Shown here: in pieces, positions 1-8,642 of the stretch
How positions within the stretch are numbered: position 1 is the stretch's first letter
Layout: each line of letters opens with the position of its first letter
DNA from: JACVRX01 sp963831385
GTDB taxonomy: Bacteria > Actinomycetota > Actinomycetes > Jiangellales > Jiangellaceae
Assembly (NCBI GenBank): GCA_963831385.1
Contig: CAWHPW010000011.1
Coordinates: 62,001-126,000, forward strand
Direction: 5' to 3'
Length of the DNA stretch: 64,000 nucleotides
Position numbers and translations under genes: made by a program
The notes under the pieces: model-generated
What the model saw: only the letters and a program-made list of their open reading frames with translations
Told to the model about the DNA's origin: nothing
The model's database searches: none

Positions 1-1
1 T

Positions 2-196
2 CGCCTGCGGGACCTGGGACTGACCGAGGAGGAGCTGGCTCGGCTCTCCGCCCCCATCGGGCTGGACATCGGGGCGCGGACACCGGAGGAGACGGCTGTA
101 TCGGTCGCGGCCGAGATCGTGTCCGCGCGATGGGGCGGAAGTGGCCGTCCACTGTCCAGAGTCGCCGGACCCATTCATCGGGAGCACCCCACGTGA
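2..196 (+). CDS. XdhC-family molybdenum hydroxylase maturation factor, C-terminal end (partial)
   Basis: The frame beginning at base 2 is open to the TGA at 194-196. It encodes the last 64 residues of an XdhC-type protein, including the typical C-terminal stretch around SAPIGLDIGARTPEE and AVSVAAEIVSAR. The family (established) inserts and sulfurates molybdenum cofactor in xanthine dehydrogenase-like enzymes and usually carries an N-terminal XdhC_CoxI and a C-terminal Rossmann-like domain; only the latter's end is here. The stop overlaps the GTG of the next gene by 4 bp, so the two are translationally coupled. The probable client enzyme is encoded at 8.6-12.4 kb. The 5' part lies outside the window. 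Confidence 0.85.
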   Translation, partial: RLRDLGLTEEELARLSAPIGLDIGARTPEETAVSVAAEIVSARWGGSGRPLSRVAGPIHREHPT

Positions 197-750
197 CGGT
201 TGCCGGGCTCGTCCTTGCGGCCGGCGCCGGGCGCCGGTTCGGCCGTCCCAAGGCGCTGGTCGAGCTCGACGGAGAACGGCTGGTCGACCGCATGGTCTGG
301 GTGCTTGGCGAGGGAGGTTGCCAGCCGCTGGTCGTCATCGCCGGTGCCGCTCCGCTGGTGGTACCCGGCACCACCGTGATCGACAACCCCGACTGGCAGA
401 CCGGCATGGGTTCCTCGCTGCGGGCCGGCCTCGCCGCGTTGCCACAGCAGGCGACCGCGGTCGTCATCGTTCTCGTCGACACGCCGTGGCTCGGAGCAGA
501 GGCTGTTCGCCGGCTCATCCAGGCCCACGAGGTGGGCGCGGAACTCGCCGTGGCCACCTACGCCGGAGGGCGCGGGCATCCTGTTCTCCTCGGGCGCACT
601 CATTGGCGTGGTGCCGCGGCATCCGCCGTCGGCGACAGCGGCGCCCGTGCCTACCTGGCGAGTCGCCCGGCGGGCGTGGTCGAGGTCGACTGCACCGGGA
701 CCGGCGACCCCCGCGACGTCGATCACCCGTCCCAACTCGGCCGATCTTGA
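193..750 (+). CDS. MocA-like nucleotidyltransferase (molybdenum cofactor cytidylyltransferase family)
   Basis: A 185-residue protein starting at a GTG that overlaps the xdhC stop (GTGA). It opens with the NTP-transferase signature LVLAAGAGRRFGRPKAL (residues about 6-22). It then shows the DNPDWQTGMGSSLRAGL segment and the VDTPWL acidic metal-site motif, as in MocA/MobA-like enzymes. MocA transfers CMP from CTP to molybdopterin to give the cytosine-dinucleotide cofactor used by the xanthine oxidase/CO dehydrogenase family. Length and domain are normal. The coupling to xdhC and the Mo-hydroxylase operon further on support a maturation role. Specificity for CTP rather than GTP is inferred from context. 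Confidence 0.85.
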   Translation: MTVAGLVLAAGAGRRFGRPKALVELDGERLVDRMVWVLGEGGCQPLVVIAGAAPLVVPGTTVIDNPDWQTGMGSSLRAGLAALPQQATAVVIVLVDTPWLGAEAVRRLIQAHEVGAELAVATYAGGRGHPVLLGRTHWRGAAASAVGDSGARAYLASRPAGVVEVDCTGTGDPRDVDHPSQLGRS

Positions 751-797
751 GGCGGGGTGCGCCGGTCCCACCGCCATACCTGTCTGAAGATCACCGA

Positions 798-803
798 TAC
801 GAT
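798..803 (+). promoter_or_regulatory. Putative -10 box (TACGAT) of a leaderless gene
   Basis: TACGAT fits the actinobacterial TANNNT -10 consensus and lies 6 nt before the GTG at 810. The same arrangement recurs before many genes in this window. No Shine-Dalgarno sequence precedes the GTG. Confidence 0.45.
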
Positions 804-809
804 CCCGCG

Positions 810-1175
810 GTGGTCGACTTCTTGGCGACCGGGCTGATGCTCCTCGTCGCTGCGTACGGAGTCGCTGCACTCGTGCTGACCGCCGTGGGCCGGGCTCCTC
901 GCGAGTACTTGGTGATTGCATCAGGCGTTCTCAGCATCCTGGTATTGGTGCAGGTGTTGATCGCAATCGGGTTCCTGGTGGCGGGTGAGCGCCCGGATGA
1001 GCCCGGCACGTTCGTCGGCTATCTGGTCGTCGCGGTGATCCTGCTTCCTCTCGGCACGCTGTGGGCGCTCGCTGAACGCTCTCGATGGGGGACTGCGGTG
1101 CTTGCCGTCGCATGCCTAGCATTGGTCGTTGTCTTGGTGCGTCTGCAGGACCTGTGGAGCACCGCGGGTGGGTGA
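810..1175 (+). CDS. Small integral membrane protein, unknown function
   Basis: 121 residues, almost entirely hydrophobic, with about four predicted membrane segments (near residues 4-25, 33-55, 68-88 and 94-112) and a short soluble C-terminus. I recognise no catalytic motif. The GTG start is chosen because it follows a TANNNT box by 6 nt and the hydrophobic pattern begins there. Its TGA lies inside the first codons of the next membrane protein gene, so both are probably co-translated. Pairs of small membrane proteins like this are common in actinomycetes and of unknown function. Confidence 0.6.
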   Translation: MVDFLATGLMLLVAAYGVAALVLTAVGRAPREYLVIASGVLSILVLVQVLIAIGFLVAGERPDEPGTFVGYLVVAVILLPLGTLWALAERSRWGTAVLAVACLALVVVLVRLQDLWSTAGG

Positions 1176-1592
1176 GCCGAAGCCGACCTACTCCGGACCG
1201 GGCCGGGTGCTGGTCGCGGTCTATGCCATCTTTGCGCTGGCCGCAACGGCGAGAGCCGGCGTCCAGATCGCGACCAAGTTCACCGAGGCGCCGGTGGCGT
1301 ACTTGCTCTCCGCATTGGCGGCCGTCGTCTACCTCGTCGCCACCGTCGCTCTCGCCCGTTCCGGTCCGAGGGCTCGACGTGTCGCGTTCGTCGCGTGTTC
1401 GGTCGAGTTGGCCGGGGTGCTGATTGTCGGCACGCTGAGCCTGGCCTGGCCTGATGCCTTCCCGGACGAGACCGTGTGGTCGGCCTTCGGCCGCGGGTAC
1501 GGATTCGTCCCGCTCGTGCTGCCAATTCTCGGCCTGCTCTGGCTGCGCCGCTCAGCCGGCAACGAGCGGGGATCGGGCACCGCGTCGGCTAA
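1168..1592 (+). CDS. Small integral membrane protein; 3' end apparently disrupted by a missing base
   Basis: Starts at a GTG overlapping the previous stop and encodes about four hydrophobic segments (residues about 12-32, 45-65, 73-95, 110-128). In the sequence as given, the frame has no stop until 1986 and would run more than 390 bases antisense to the DUF1116 gene, with a tail of unlikely composition. If one base is missing between about 1555 and 1589 (for example in the GGGG run at 1568-1571), the frame shifts to a TAA at 1590-1592. The protein would then be about 141 residues. The same change restores the stop of the opposing gene. The end given here assumes that correction. Function unknown. 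Confidence 0.5.
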
Positions 1593-2949
1593 CGCCCCGA
1601 GCGCCTGCACGAAGCACTCCACAGGAGGCTGGACCAGCCCGGCACCAACCTGTCCGGTGCCGGCCACCTTTCCGGCCATGCCGGTGTTGATCTGCGGTAG
1701 GACACCGGTCTTGACGACCGCGACGACGTCGATGCCGGTGGGTGCGCCGCGGAAGTCCAGGATCGGCAGAGCGAACGCTGGATTCTCGCCGACGGTGATC
1801 TCGTACATCAGCCGCGTGGTGCGGATGGCGTCGGGGACGCTCCCGCCGACGAACTGCACGATCGCCGGTGCCGATGCCATGACGAAGCCGCCGAGCCCCA
1901 TCGTTTCGGCGATGGCGGAGTCGCCGATGTCGGGGTTGGCGTCGTCGGGTCCGTATGTTCCGAGGAACAAACCCTCCGGAACTTGAGCCGGCCCGGTGAA
2001 CCACTGCTCGCCGAGCCCGGAGACCTGGATGCCGAAGTCCGTACCGTTGCGAGCCATCGTCGTCACGACGCTGCTGCCGTCGATACCGGCGGCGGCCGAC
2101 GTCTGCAGCTTGCCGGCGGGCATCACCAAGTTGAGGAAGAAATGGTCGTTGCCGGCCACGAAACGCACGATGGCGCCGAGTGCCTCCGCCGACGCGGTCT
2201 CGACCAGGTCCGGCAGTAGCTCACGGAGCAGCATGAGCGTGCCCGCGCGGTTGCGGTTGTGCCCCTCGTCGCCCATCTGCACCATCTGGGCGATGATCGA
2301 CTTGACGTCGACCGGGCCGTGTCGGCGAACGACCGCCCGCAACGCAGGCCCCAGGACTGAATTCATCCAGCGCAGACGGTCGATGACGTCGGGGGAGTAC
2401 GCACCGTAGCGCAGCACCCTGCCGAGGCCCTCGTTGAGTGGGCACCAGGCCATGCCGCCATTCACGGGGTCGCGCAGTTCGAACACCCACATCGACGGTG
2501 ACACGACTCCCGCCATCGGCCCGACAGCACCGCGGTGATGGCATGGTTCCAGCTCGACGCCGGCCGGCGGACAGGGTGGCTTCGGCCTCGGCCGGGTCCG
2601 CGGCGATGCCTTCGAGGAGCATGGCGCCGATCAGCGCGCCACGAAGCGGACCCGATGCTCGATCCCAGCTGATCGGCGGGCCGGCGTGCAGGAACTGGCC
2701 CGGTTGGAGCCCGAGCGCCTCGCCCGCCGGTCGCACGTCGACGAGCGACGCGCCCGCCTTCAGCATCGCCGCAAGCGCCAGCTCATTCGCGGCCTGACGC
2801 CGCGGATCGGCCAGGACTCGGACCAATGCGTCACCTACCAGCGGGGGCCGCCAGTCGATGCGTCGCACCTCGACGGTCTGGGCGGCGAGGGCGTCGGCGA
2901 GCAAGTCGACACCCATGGTGACCACGCGCGGCTCGACAGCCAGGTCCAC
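1552..2949 (-). pseudogene. DUF1116 protein (AllG/YlbE-like carbamoyltransferase subunit), frameshifted as given
   Basis: The N-terminal part (GTG at 2949 down to about 2566) and the remainder (about 2562 to 1552) lie in different frames. Together they match the E. coli YlbE (AllG) layout: LHAGPPISWDRASGP, then ELEPCHHRGAVGPMAG, YCNLNEG-like CPLNEGLGR, NDHFFLNLVM, GLGEQWFTGPA, ANPDIGDSAIAETMGLGG, and a C-terminus around PVECFVQALGALA. An extra base in the GGCCGGC run at 2559-2568 breaks the frame. Without a second correction near 1555-1589 the frame reads on to 1329 instead of stopping at 1552-1554. YlbE (AllG) is reported as a subunit of oxamate carbamoyltransferase. The gene is third in the operon, 3 bp after fdrA. 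Whether it is dead or mis-sequenced cannot be decided from one copy. Confidence 0.8.
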
Positions 2950-2952
2950 GAC

Positions 2953-4428
2953 TCAGCCCGCCACCAGGTTGGCGGCCGTCAGAGCCGCGTCCGCATTGGA
3001 GACATGCACCGACGCGCCGGCCGCTTGCAACGCGGCGGCCTGCCGATCGAGACCTTGCGGGTCAGCCGCGGTGCCGGTGAGGGAGACCACGACCGCAAGA
3101 TCACGGCCCCCGCTCGCCGCGGTATCGCGTGCTCTGGCCAGCGCCGGAGCCAGCTCTCCAGCCGGGTCTGGATGGGCGCCGTGGCCGAGGACGACGTCGA
3201 TCAGCAGAACCCCGCAGGCCGGATCGAGGCCTTCCTCGAGAATGCGGTCGACCCGAAGGGTGTTGTCGATCATGGGATGCGGGCGTCCCCGGGTGAGCCG
3301 GTCGTCGCCGAAGTCGATCACCAGGTGGCCGTCCGAGCGCAGGTCGTCGGGCAACGCCGAGGCCGCCTCGGCGGCGATGTTGGAGCGCACCGCGCCGAGC
3401 CGTTCGGAGAGCACAAACCTCGCCTCGTCACAGAGAGTGCCACCGGCGAACAGCCCACGGACGGCGCCAGTACGCCGAGGGCGCCGGTCGCGCGCCGGCC
3501 ATTGCCGCGGAGCCTCCCAGGCCAGCTGTGCGGCACGGGTTACGCGCTCGGCGACGTCGGTGAGCGTCGGCTGGCCCGGCCCGAGCAGCGCAAGATCGAC
3601 CGGGATGTCCAGATCAGCGGTGCGGGCCCGGATGGCATCGGCCACAGCAGGTGCGGGCGGCTTGGAGACGACGACGATCCGTTCGGTCGCGGCGTCGCCG
3701 GCGAACAGATCCAGCGCGGCCAGGGTGGAAAGCCCGCCGACCGCCTCGGACAGGTCTCGGCCACCCACGCCCAGACAGTGGCTGATGCCCAGGCCAGCCG
3801 CGTCGAACAGGCACATCAGCTGTTGGGCTCCCGTTCCCGACGCAGCGACCAGCCCGACCGGGCCCGGACGGACGACGTTGGCGAATCCCAGCCCCACCCC
3901 GCCGACGAGGGCCGTTCCACAGTCCGGGCCCATCACCAGTCGACCTCGTTCGGCTGCCGCCCGCTTGAGGGCGATTTCGTGACCGACCGGGACGTTGTCG
4001 CTGAACAGCATCACGTCCAAGCCCGCATCGAGGGCCTCGAATGCGTCGGCCGCGGCGTACTGGCCGGGGGTGGAAATCAAGGCAAGCGTTGCGTCCACCG
4101 CCGCTCCGCGAACGGTGCGAGGTGGGGGATCGGAGAACGCCCCACCGTCGCCGTCGGTCCGGCGCTGCGCGAGAAGTGCGTCCAGGGTCGCCATGGCAGC
4201 GTCGATCTCATCCTCACCGTCGGCCACGACGGCGACCAGCATGTCGTTCGCCGAGGCACCTGCCGGCGCCTCGAATCCCATGCCGACCAGTAGTTCGATG
4301 TTGAGTTCAGTGGCCATGGCGACGAGTGCGGACCGTACGCCGGGTTCTTCGCCGATACGCCGGCTCGCCTGCATCAGGCTGACGGAGTCCCGGTAAACGC
4401 CGGCACGAACCTCGAGGCGCCGACTCAC
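2953..4428 (-). CDS. fdrA: FdrA-family protein (AllF-like carbamoyltransferase subunit)
   Basis: 491 residues from a GTG (4428) that overlaps the upstream TGA. It aligns well with E. coli FdrA: YRDSVSLMQASR near the start, VMLFSDNVPVGHEIALK, VMGPDCGTALVGGVGLGFANV, VAASGTGAQQLMCLF, GVGGRDLSEAVGGLS, VVVSKPPAPAV, LFAGGTLCDEA, DFGDDRLTRGRPHPMIDNTLR and LLIDVVLGHGAHPDPA. These motifs are shared with the CoA-binding and ligase domains of succinyl-CoA synthetases, but in this family they serve carbamoyl transfer. E. coli FdrA, YlbE and YlbF (AllF, AllG, AllH) are reported to form oxamate carbamoyltransferase (oxalurate + Pi to oxamate + carbamoyl phosphate). No ureidoglycolate dehydrogenase gene is in the window, so the ureido substrate here may differ. 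Confidence 0.85.
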   Translation of the reverse strand: MSRRLEVRAGVYRDSVSLMQASRRIGEEPGVRSALVAMATELNIELLVGMGFEAPAGASANDMLVAVVADGEDEIDAAMATLDALLAQRRTDGDGGAFSDPPPRTVRGAAVDATLALISTPGQYAAADAFEALDAGLDVMLFSDNVPVGHEIALKRAAAERGRLVMGPDCGTALVGGVGLGFANVVRPGPVGLVAASGTGAQQLMCLFDAAGLGISHCLGVGGRDLSEAVGGLSTLAALDLFAGDAATERIVVVSKPPAPAVADAIRARTADLDIPVDLALLGPGQPTLTDVAERVTRAAQLAWEAPRQWPARDRRPRRTGAVRGLFAGGTLCDEARFVLSERLGAVRSNIAAEAASALPDDLRSDGHLVIDFGDDRLTRGRPHPMIDNTLRVDRILEEGLDPACGVLLIDVVLGHGAHPDPAGELAPALARARDTAASGGRDLAVVVSLTGTAADPQGLDRQAAALQAAGASVHVSNADAALTAANLVAG

Positions 4429-5237
4429 CCCGAAGCCCGGGTACACGTCGCCACGGCAAGCAGCACGCCGTGCGCCAACGATGTGCCCGAGGCGTGCCCT
4501 ACGGCAGCGAGCCGCCGCATCGCTGCTCGCACGTCGCCGCGCCCGTCGAGCGCGGCGATCAGCCCGGCCAGCTCGGGAACACATTCGCCACGACTCGCGT
4601 GCACGAGCAATGCGGCCGACACGTGGGTCGTCTGAGTGGCTGCAACCTGCCCGATCGCTCGGGCCAGTCGGTCGGCCCGGGCATCACGCATGGCGCGCAA
4701 GGTGACCAGGACGCCGCAGAGCAGATCGTCACCCGCGGGTGTGAGACCGCCGCCGCGACCGACCAGCGCCGCGACCGCGCCAGGCATCATTCGCCCGGCC
4801 AACCACCCGGCGAACGCCGGCAGCGCGTCGGCTACGGCCGGTTCCAGCGGCTGTAAGTGACGGAAGGCGAGCTGGGTACGCCGAGTGACCTCTGGCCCGA
4901 CCTCGAGCACAGGTCGTAACGGACGCCACCACCGCCCGACCCCGACGAACGTCTCACCGATCTCGACGCCGCCGTTGCCGACCAGCGCGCGGCCCAGATG
5001 CGTCGGCAACGGGCCGGGCAGCACCAGCGACGGCGGCAGCCGGACCGCCTCGGGCGTGCAGATACAGACCAGCGGCACTCGTTCGTCGTCCGCGACGACG
5101 TGCACGGCGGTGCCGAGCGTGCCGACCACGCGCGCCGCCCTGGCCGGCCCTTCCAACAGCGGGGCCAGCACGGTCGATGCCGCTGCGAGCCGAGTGATCG
5201 TCGGAGCGCGGCTTGCGGTGAGCGTGCGGCCTCCCAA
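4425..5237 (-). CDS. DUF2877 protein (AllH/YlbF-like carbamoyltransferase subunit)
   Basis: 270 residues starting at TTG 5237, which has a purine-rich GGGGGGA sequence a few bases upstream. It contains the DUF2877 hallmark GRGGGLTPAGDDLLCGVL (E. coli YlbF has GLTPSHDDTLSG) and a C-terminal AVGHASGTSLAHGVLL corresponding to LGHTSGADTLLG in YlbF. It is first in the minus-strand operon DUF2877-FdrA-DUF1116 and overlaps fdrA by 4 bp. The order differs from E. coli, where fdrA comes first. It probably forms a complex with the other two subunits. The divergent pucR 68 bp away is the likely regulator. Confidence 0.8.
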   Translation of the reverse strand: MGGRTLTASRAPTITRLAAASTVLAPLLEGPARAARVVGTLGTAVHVVADDERVPLVCICTPEAVRLPPSLVLPGPLPTHLGRALVGNGGVEIGETFVGVGRWWRPLRPVLEVGPEVTRRTQLAFRHLQPLEPAVADALPAFAGWLAGRMMPGAVAALVGRGGGLTPAGDDLLCGVLVTLRAMRDARADRLARAIGQVAATQTTHVSAALLVHASRGECVPELAGLIAALDGRGDVRAAMRRLAAVGHASGTSLAHGVLLAVATCTRASG

Positions 5238-5293
5238 TCGTCCCCCCAGCGATGGTTCCCCCTCGCGATGATTCGGACGGTAACCACACCCGG

Positions 5294-5299
5294 TACCGT
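5294..5299 (+). promoter_or_regulatory. Putative -10 box (TACCGT) of leaderless pucR
   Basis: TACCGT lies 6 nt before the ATG at 5306 and sits inside the palindrome CGGTACCG (5292-5299), in the 68-bp divergent region between the carbamoyltransferase operon and pucR. A PucR operator may overlap it, but no repeated operator is evident. Confidence 0.45.
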
Positions 5300-5305
5300 C
5301 ATCGC

Positions 5306-7009
5306 ATGGGCAATGTTGCCGATCCGGCAGCGCACAGTTACCAGGACTTGCCAGCCGACCAGGCTCCGGCAGACCTGGCCGCCGGTGTCACCGTCCGCGA
5401 AGTCCTGCAGATGCCGGCGATGACCGGTGCCCGGCTGCTGGCCGGCGGATCAGGGCTCGACCGCGTCGTGCGGCGGCTCAACGTCATGGAAGTCCCGGAC
5501 GTCCTGTCCTGGGTGAAGCCACACGAGTTGCTCCTGACGACCGGTTATCCGGTGCGCGCGACGCCCGACGGCGTGCCAGCGCTGCTGGCCGCCCTCGACG
5601 ACCGTGGGCTTGCTGCGGTGGGCATCAAGCTCAACCGCTATCTCGATGCCCTACCCGATCTGGCGCTCGAGGTGGCCGACGACCGGGGTTTTCCCCTCGT
5701 GCAGTTGCCCGAGGGCATCGGGTTCGACGACATCCTCAACCAGGTGCTCACCGAGGTGCTCAACCGGCAGGCGTCGCTGCTCGAACGCAGTGAGGAGGTG
5801 CACCACGCCCTCGTCGCGGTCCTGTTGGACGGCGGCGGGCTCGACGAGCTGGTCGCGGAGATGGCGCTCGTCCTGGGCGGGCCGGTCTTCGTCACGACCG
5901 CGGACGGCAGGGTGCTGGCCGAGGGCGGTGACGCCGACGAGCTGATCACATTGCGGCAGACCCAATGCTTCGACCCGTCTGGTCGGTTTCTCACCGAGCG
6001 TGAGCGGCCGGGTGCCCGGTATGACAACTCGGCGGGCTGGCGTGCCGTCGTTCCCGTCGTCGCTGGCAAGTTCGACCACGGCCGGGTCGTCACGTTCTCC
6101 CGCGAACGGCCGCTGCGCGAGCCCGACCTTCATGTCCTCGACCGCGCCGCCGCAGTCACCGCGTTGGCGGTCACCAAGCAACTGGCGGTGCGCGCGGTCG
6201 AGGGCAAGTACCGAGGCGACTTCCTGCGTGACGTCCTGTCCGGCCGCGCCGGCGACAGGGATGCCGTGGTTGCGCATTGCCGAGCACTCGGCTGGGACGT
6301 CGACCGGCCGCTGGTGGCGGTCGTTGCCGAGCTGGATCCGGTGGCGGATCCGGTGCACCGGCTCGGGCCCGAGTTGCGCCCGGTGCAGGAGCGTTTCTCC
6401 GCGGCTTGGGAAGGGGCGGTCCGGATGCAGGACTCCGCCGCGCCGGTCGTCGGTTTCGCGCAGGAGGTGGTGGCGCTGCTGCCGGTGGCGCCGGGCGGCG
6501 ATCCCGACCGGGTGGTCCGCTCGGTGGTCCGCGTCGTGTCCGGCGACGGGGGAGGCGGGCGACGCTCGTTCGCGACCGGTGTCAGCCGCGTGGTCGACGA
6601 TCCTGACCAGATTCCCGAGGTGTACGAGCAGGCCCGCCGGGCGGTTCATGTGGGCCGGAAGCTGCACGGCGCCGGCGCCGTCGCACATTTCGACGCCTTG
6701 GGCTCGTTTCGGCTGCTGAGCCTGGTGCGCGAGCCCGCGGAGCTCCGCCGGTTCGTGGCCGAAACGCTCGGCGAGCTCGCTGCCAACGGCGAACCCGAGG
6801 CGACCGAACTGCGGCACACCCTGCAGGTGCTGCTGGACACCAATCTCAATGTCGCCGAGGCGGCCCGTCGGTTGTTCGTCCACTACAACACGCTGCGCTA
6901 CCGCATCGGGAAGCTCGAACGGCTGCTCGGGCCGTTCCCGACCGATCCCGATCTCCGGCTGGACCTCGCGCTGGCACTCAAGGTTCTGCAGATGCAGGGC
7001 ATCGACTAG
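5306..7009 (+). CDS. pucR: PucR-family transcriptional regulator of purine/pyrimidine catabolism
   Basis: 567 residues from the ATG at 5306. Domains in order: an N-terminal PucR ligand domain (about 25-150, with VTVREVLQMP and SWVKPHELLLTTGYP), a central GGDEF-like region (about 300-430), and a C-terminal helix-turn-helix of the PucR C-terminal type (about 500-560, LNVAEAARRLFVHYNTLRYR). Bacillus PucR controls purine degradation genes in response to ureides such as allantoin. Related actinobacterial proteins sit beside purine, pyrimidine and amino-acid catabolic genes. It stands between the divergent carbamoyltransferase operon and the permease/Mo-hydroxylase genes, so it probably controls both. 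An in-frame upstream GTG exists, but the TANNNT box 6 nt before the ATG favours this start. Confidence 0.9.
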   Translation: MGNVADPAAHSYQDLPADQAPADLAAGVTVREVLQMPAMTGARLLAGGSGLDRVVRRLNVMEVPDVLSWVKPHELLLTTGYPVRATPDGVPALLAALDDRGLAAVGIKLNRYLDALPDLALEVADDRGFPLVQLPEGIGFDDILNQVLTEVLNRQASLLERSEEVHHALVAVLLDGGGLDELVAEMALVLGGPVFVTTADGRVLAEGGDADELITLRQTQCFDPSGRFLTERERPGARYDNSAGWRAVVPVVAGKFDHGRVVTFSRERPLREPDLHVLDRAAAVTALAVTKQLAVRAVEGKYRGDFLRDVLSGRAGDRDAVVAHCRALGWDVDRPLVAVVAELDPVADPVHRLGPELRPVQERFSAAWEGAVRMQDSAAPVVGFAQEVVALLPVAPGGDPDRVVRSVVRVVSGDGGGGRRSFATGVSRVVDDPDQIPEVYEQARRAVHVGRKLHGAGAVAHFDALGSFRLLSLVREPAELRRFVAETLGELAANGEPEATELRHTLQVLLDTNLNVAEAARRLFVHYNTLRYRIGKLERLLGPFPTDPDLRLDLALALKVLQMQGID

Positions 7010-7127
7010 ACCGTCACGAGCCTCCCTCTGCCGCGCGCCGTTCGTCACATCTTGCCGATGCCGCGGCTACGACACCGCCCTACGTTGCCGCCAGCATTTC
7101 CCACCTGCGCCGACGAAGGGGCTGATC

Positions 7128-8624
7128 ATGGCGCTGGACTGGAAGGTCGTACACGGCGGCAAGACGCCGCCGCCGGGCGAAGTAGTGCGGCCAGACGAGC
7201 GGCTGTCGTGGGGCCGCACCGTCGGGCTGGGCGCACAGCATGTCGTGGCCATGTTCGGAGCGACGTTCGTCTTCCCGATCATCATGGGGCTGAACCCGCA
7301 GCTCGCGGTCATGATGAGCGGGGTCGCGACGATCTTGTTCCTGCTCATCGTGCAGGGCAAGGTGCCGAGCTACCTCGGCACGTCGGCTTCGTTCGTCGGC
7401 GGTGTCGTGGCCATCCGGGCTCAGGGTGGCGACAGCGCGAACGTCACCGGCGCGATCTTCGTGGCCGCACTGGTGCTGATCGCGGTCGGCGCGCTGATCC
7501 ACTTCGCCGGCCCGGGCGTCTTGCATGCGGTGCTGCCGCCGGTCGTGACCGGCGCCGTCGTCATGCTGATCGGGTTCAACCTGGCGCCGGTCGTTGCCGA
7601 CATCTACTGGCCGCAGGACCAGTGGATCGCGCTGATCGTGATGCTGGCCGTCATCGCTATGGCAGTCGGGCTGCGCGGGTTCATGGGCCGGATCGCCATC
7701 TTCCTCGGCTTGGTCCTCGGCTATGTGCTGTCCTGGCTGTTCGACCGAATCTTCGGCCCGATCACGTCTTTCGACCCGGCCGCGGGCGAGAACACGACGC
7801 GCGACCGAGTGAGCTTCGACTCCGTCCGCGATGCCGATTGGATCGGCTTCCCACCGCAGACGATTACCGGCGCAGATGGTGCCGAGATCGTCGGCTGGCA
7901 CCTACCCGACATCAAGCTGACGTTCGTGCTGCTGGTCCTGCCGGCCGTGATTGCCCTTGTCGCGGAGAACACCGGCCACGTCAAGGCAGTGGCCGGGATG
8001 GTTGAGCGCGACCTCGACCCGGTGATGGGCAAAGCGATCGGCGCCGACGGCGTCGGTACCGCCGTCGCCACCTTCTTCGGGGGCTCTCCGACGACGACCT
8101 ACGCCGAGAACATCGGGGTCATGGCGGCGACCAGGGTTTACTCGACCGCCGCGTACTACGTGGCGGCACTAGTGGCGATCCTGTTCGGGTTCTCGCCGAA
8201 GTTCGGAGCGCTCGTCGCCGCCGTACCGGGTGGTGTGCTCGGCGGAATCACCGTCGTGCTGTACGGCATGATCGGCCTGCTCGGCGCCAAGATCTGGATC
8301 GAGAACCGGGTCAACTTCGCCAACCCCGTGAACCTGGTACCGCTCGCCGCGGGCATCGTCATCGCAATCGGCGACGTCTCGCTGCAGATCACCGAGAACT
8401 TCACCCTGTCGGGGATCGCGCTTGGCACGATTGTCACGATCGGGGCGTACCACTTCGCCCGGGCGATCGCCCCGCCGGACGTGTGGGACGAGGGCGCGGT
8501 GATAACGGTCGGCGGCACGGATACCCAGGTCGTCGAGGAGTTCGTGGAGGACGAAACCCGCGCAGACGAGCGGATCGACGAGATCGATGACGAGCGCCGG
8601 GACGAGGGCAGAGACGAGCGATAA
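7128..8624 (+). CDS. NCS2 nucleobase permease, RutG/UraA-like
   Basis: 498 residues with about 14 hydrophobic segments. It starts at an ATG preceded by AAGGGG. The N-terminus (VVRPDERLSWGRT, QHVVAMFGATFVFPIIMGLNP) and the segments VPSYLGTSASFVGG, PPVVTGAVVMLIGFNLAP, VAENTGHVKAVAGM and TTYAENIGVMAATRVYS closely follow E. coli RutG, the pyrimidine permease of the rut cluster. RutG belongs to the uracil:H+ symporter branch rather than the purine branch. I infer uptake of uracil or a similar oxo-pyrimidine, with xanthine as alternative. The last 30 or so residues form an unusual, highly charged tail rich in Asp, Glu and Arg. It is 118 bp downstream of pucR and 18 bp upstream of the Mo-hydroxylase operon. 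Confidence 0.85.
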   Translation: MALDWKVVHGGKTPPPGEVVRPDERLSWGRTVGLGAQHVVAMFGATFVFPIIMGLNPQLAVMMSGVATILFLLIVQGKVPSYLGTSASFVGGVVAIRAQGGDSANVTGAIFVAALVLIAVGALIHFAGPGVLHAVLPPVVTGAVVMLIGFNLAPVVADIYWPQDQWIALIVMLAVIAMAVGLRGFMGRIAIFLGLVLGYVLSWLFDRIFGPITSFDPAAGENTTRDRVSFDSVRDADWIGFPPQTITGADGAEIVGWHLPDIKLTFVLLVLPAVIALVAENTGHVKAVAGMVERDLDPVMGKAIGADGVGTAVATFFGGSPTTTYAENIGVMAATRVYSTAAYYVAALVAILFGFSPKFGALVAAVPGGVLGGITVVLYGMIGLLGAKIWIENRVNFANPVNLVPLAAGIVIAIGDVSLQITENFTLSGIALGTIVTIGAYHFARAIAPPDVWDEGAVITVGGTDTQVVEEFVEDETRADERIDEIDDERRDEGRDER

Positions 8625-8642
8625 CTCTGCGAGGATCGGGCT

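Noticed and set aside
2686..4293. Long plus-strand reading frame of about 535 codons opposite fdrA
   Set aside because: It is antisense to a well-matched FdrA protein and has low-complexity Arg/His/Pro composition typical of shadow frames in high-GC DNA.
5651..7048. Minus-strand frame of 465 codons opposite pucR
   Set aside because: PucR has clear domains on the plus strand; the antisense frame has no recognisable motif.
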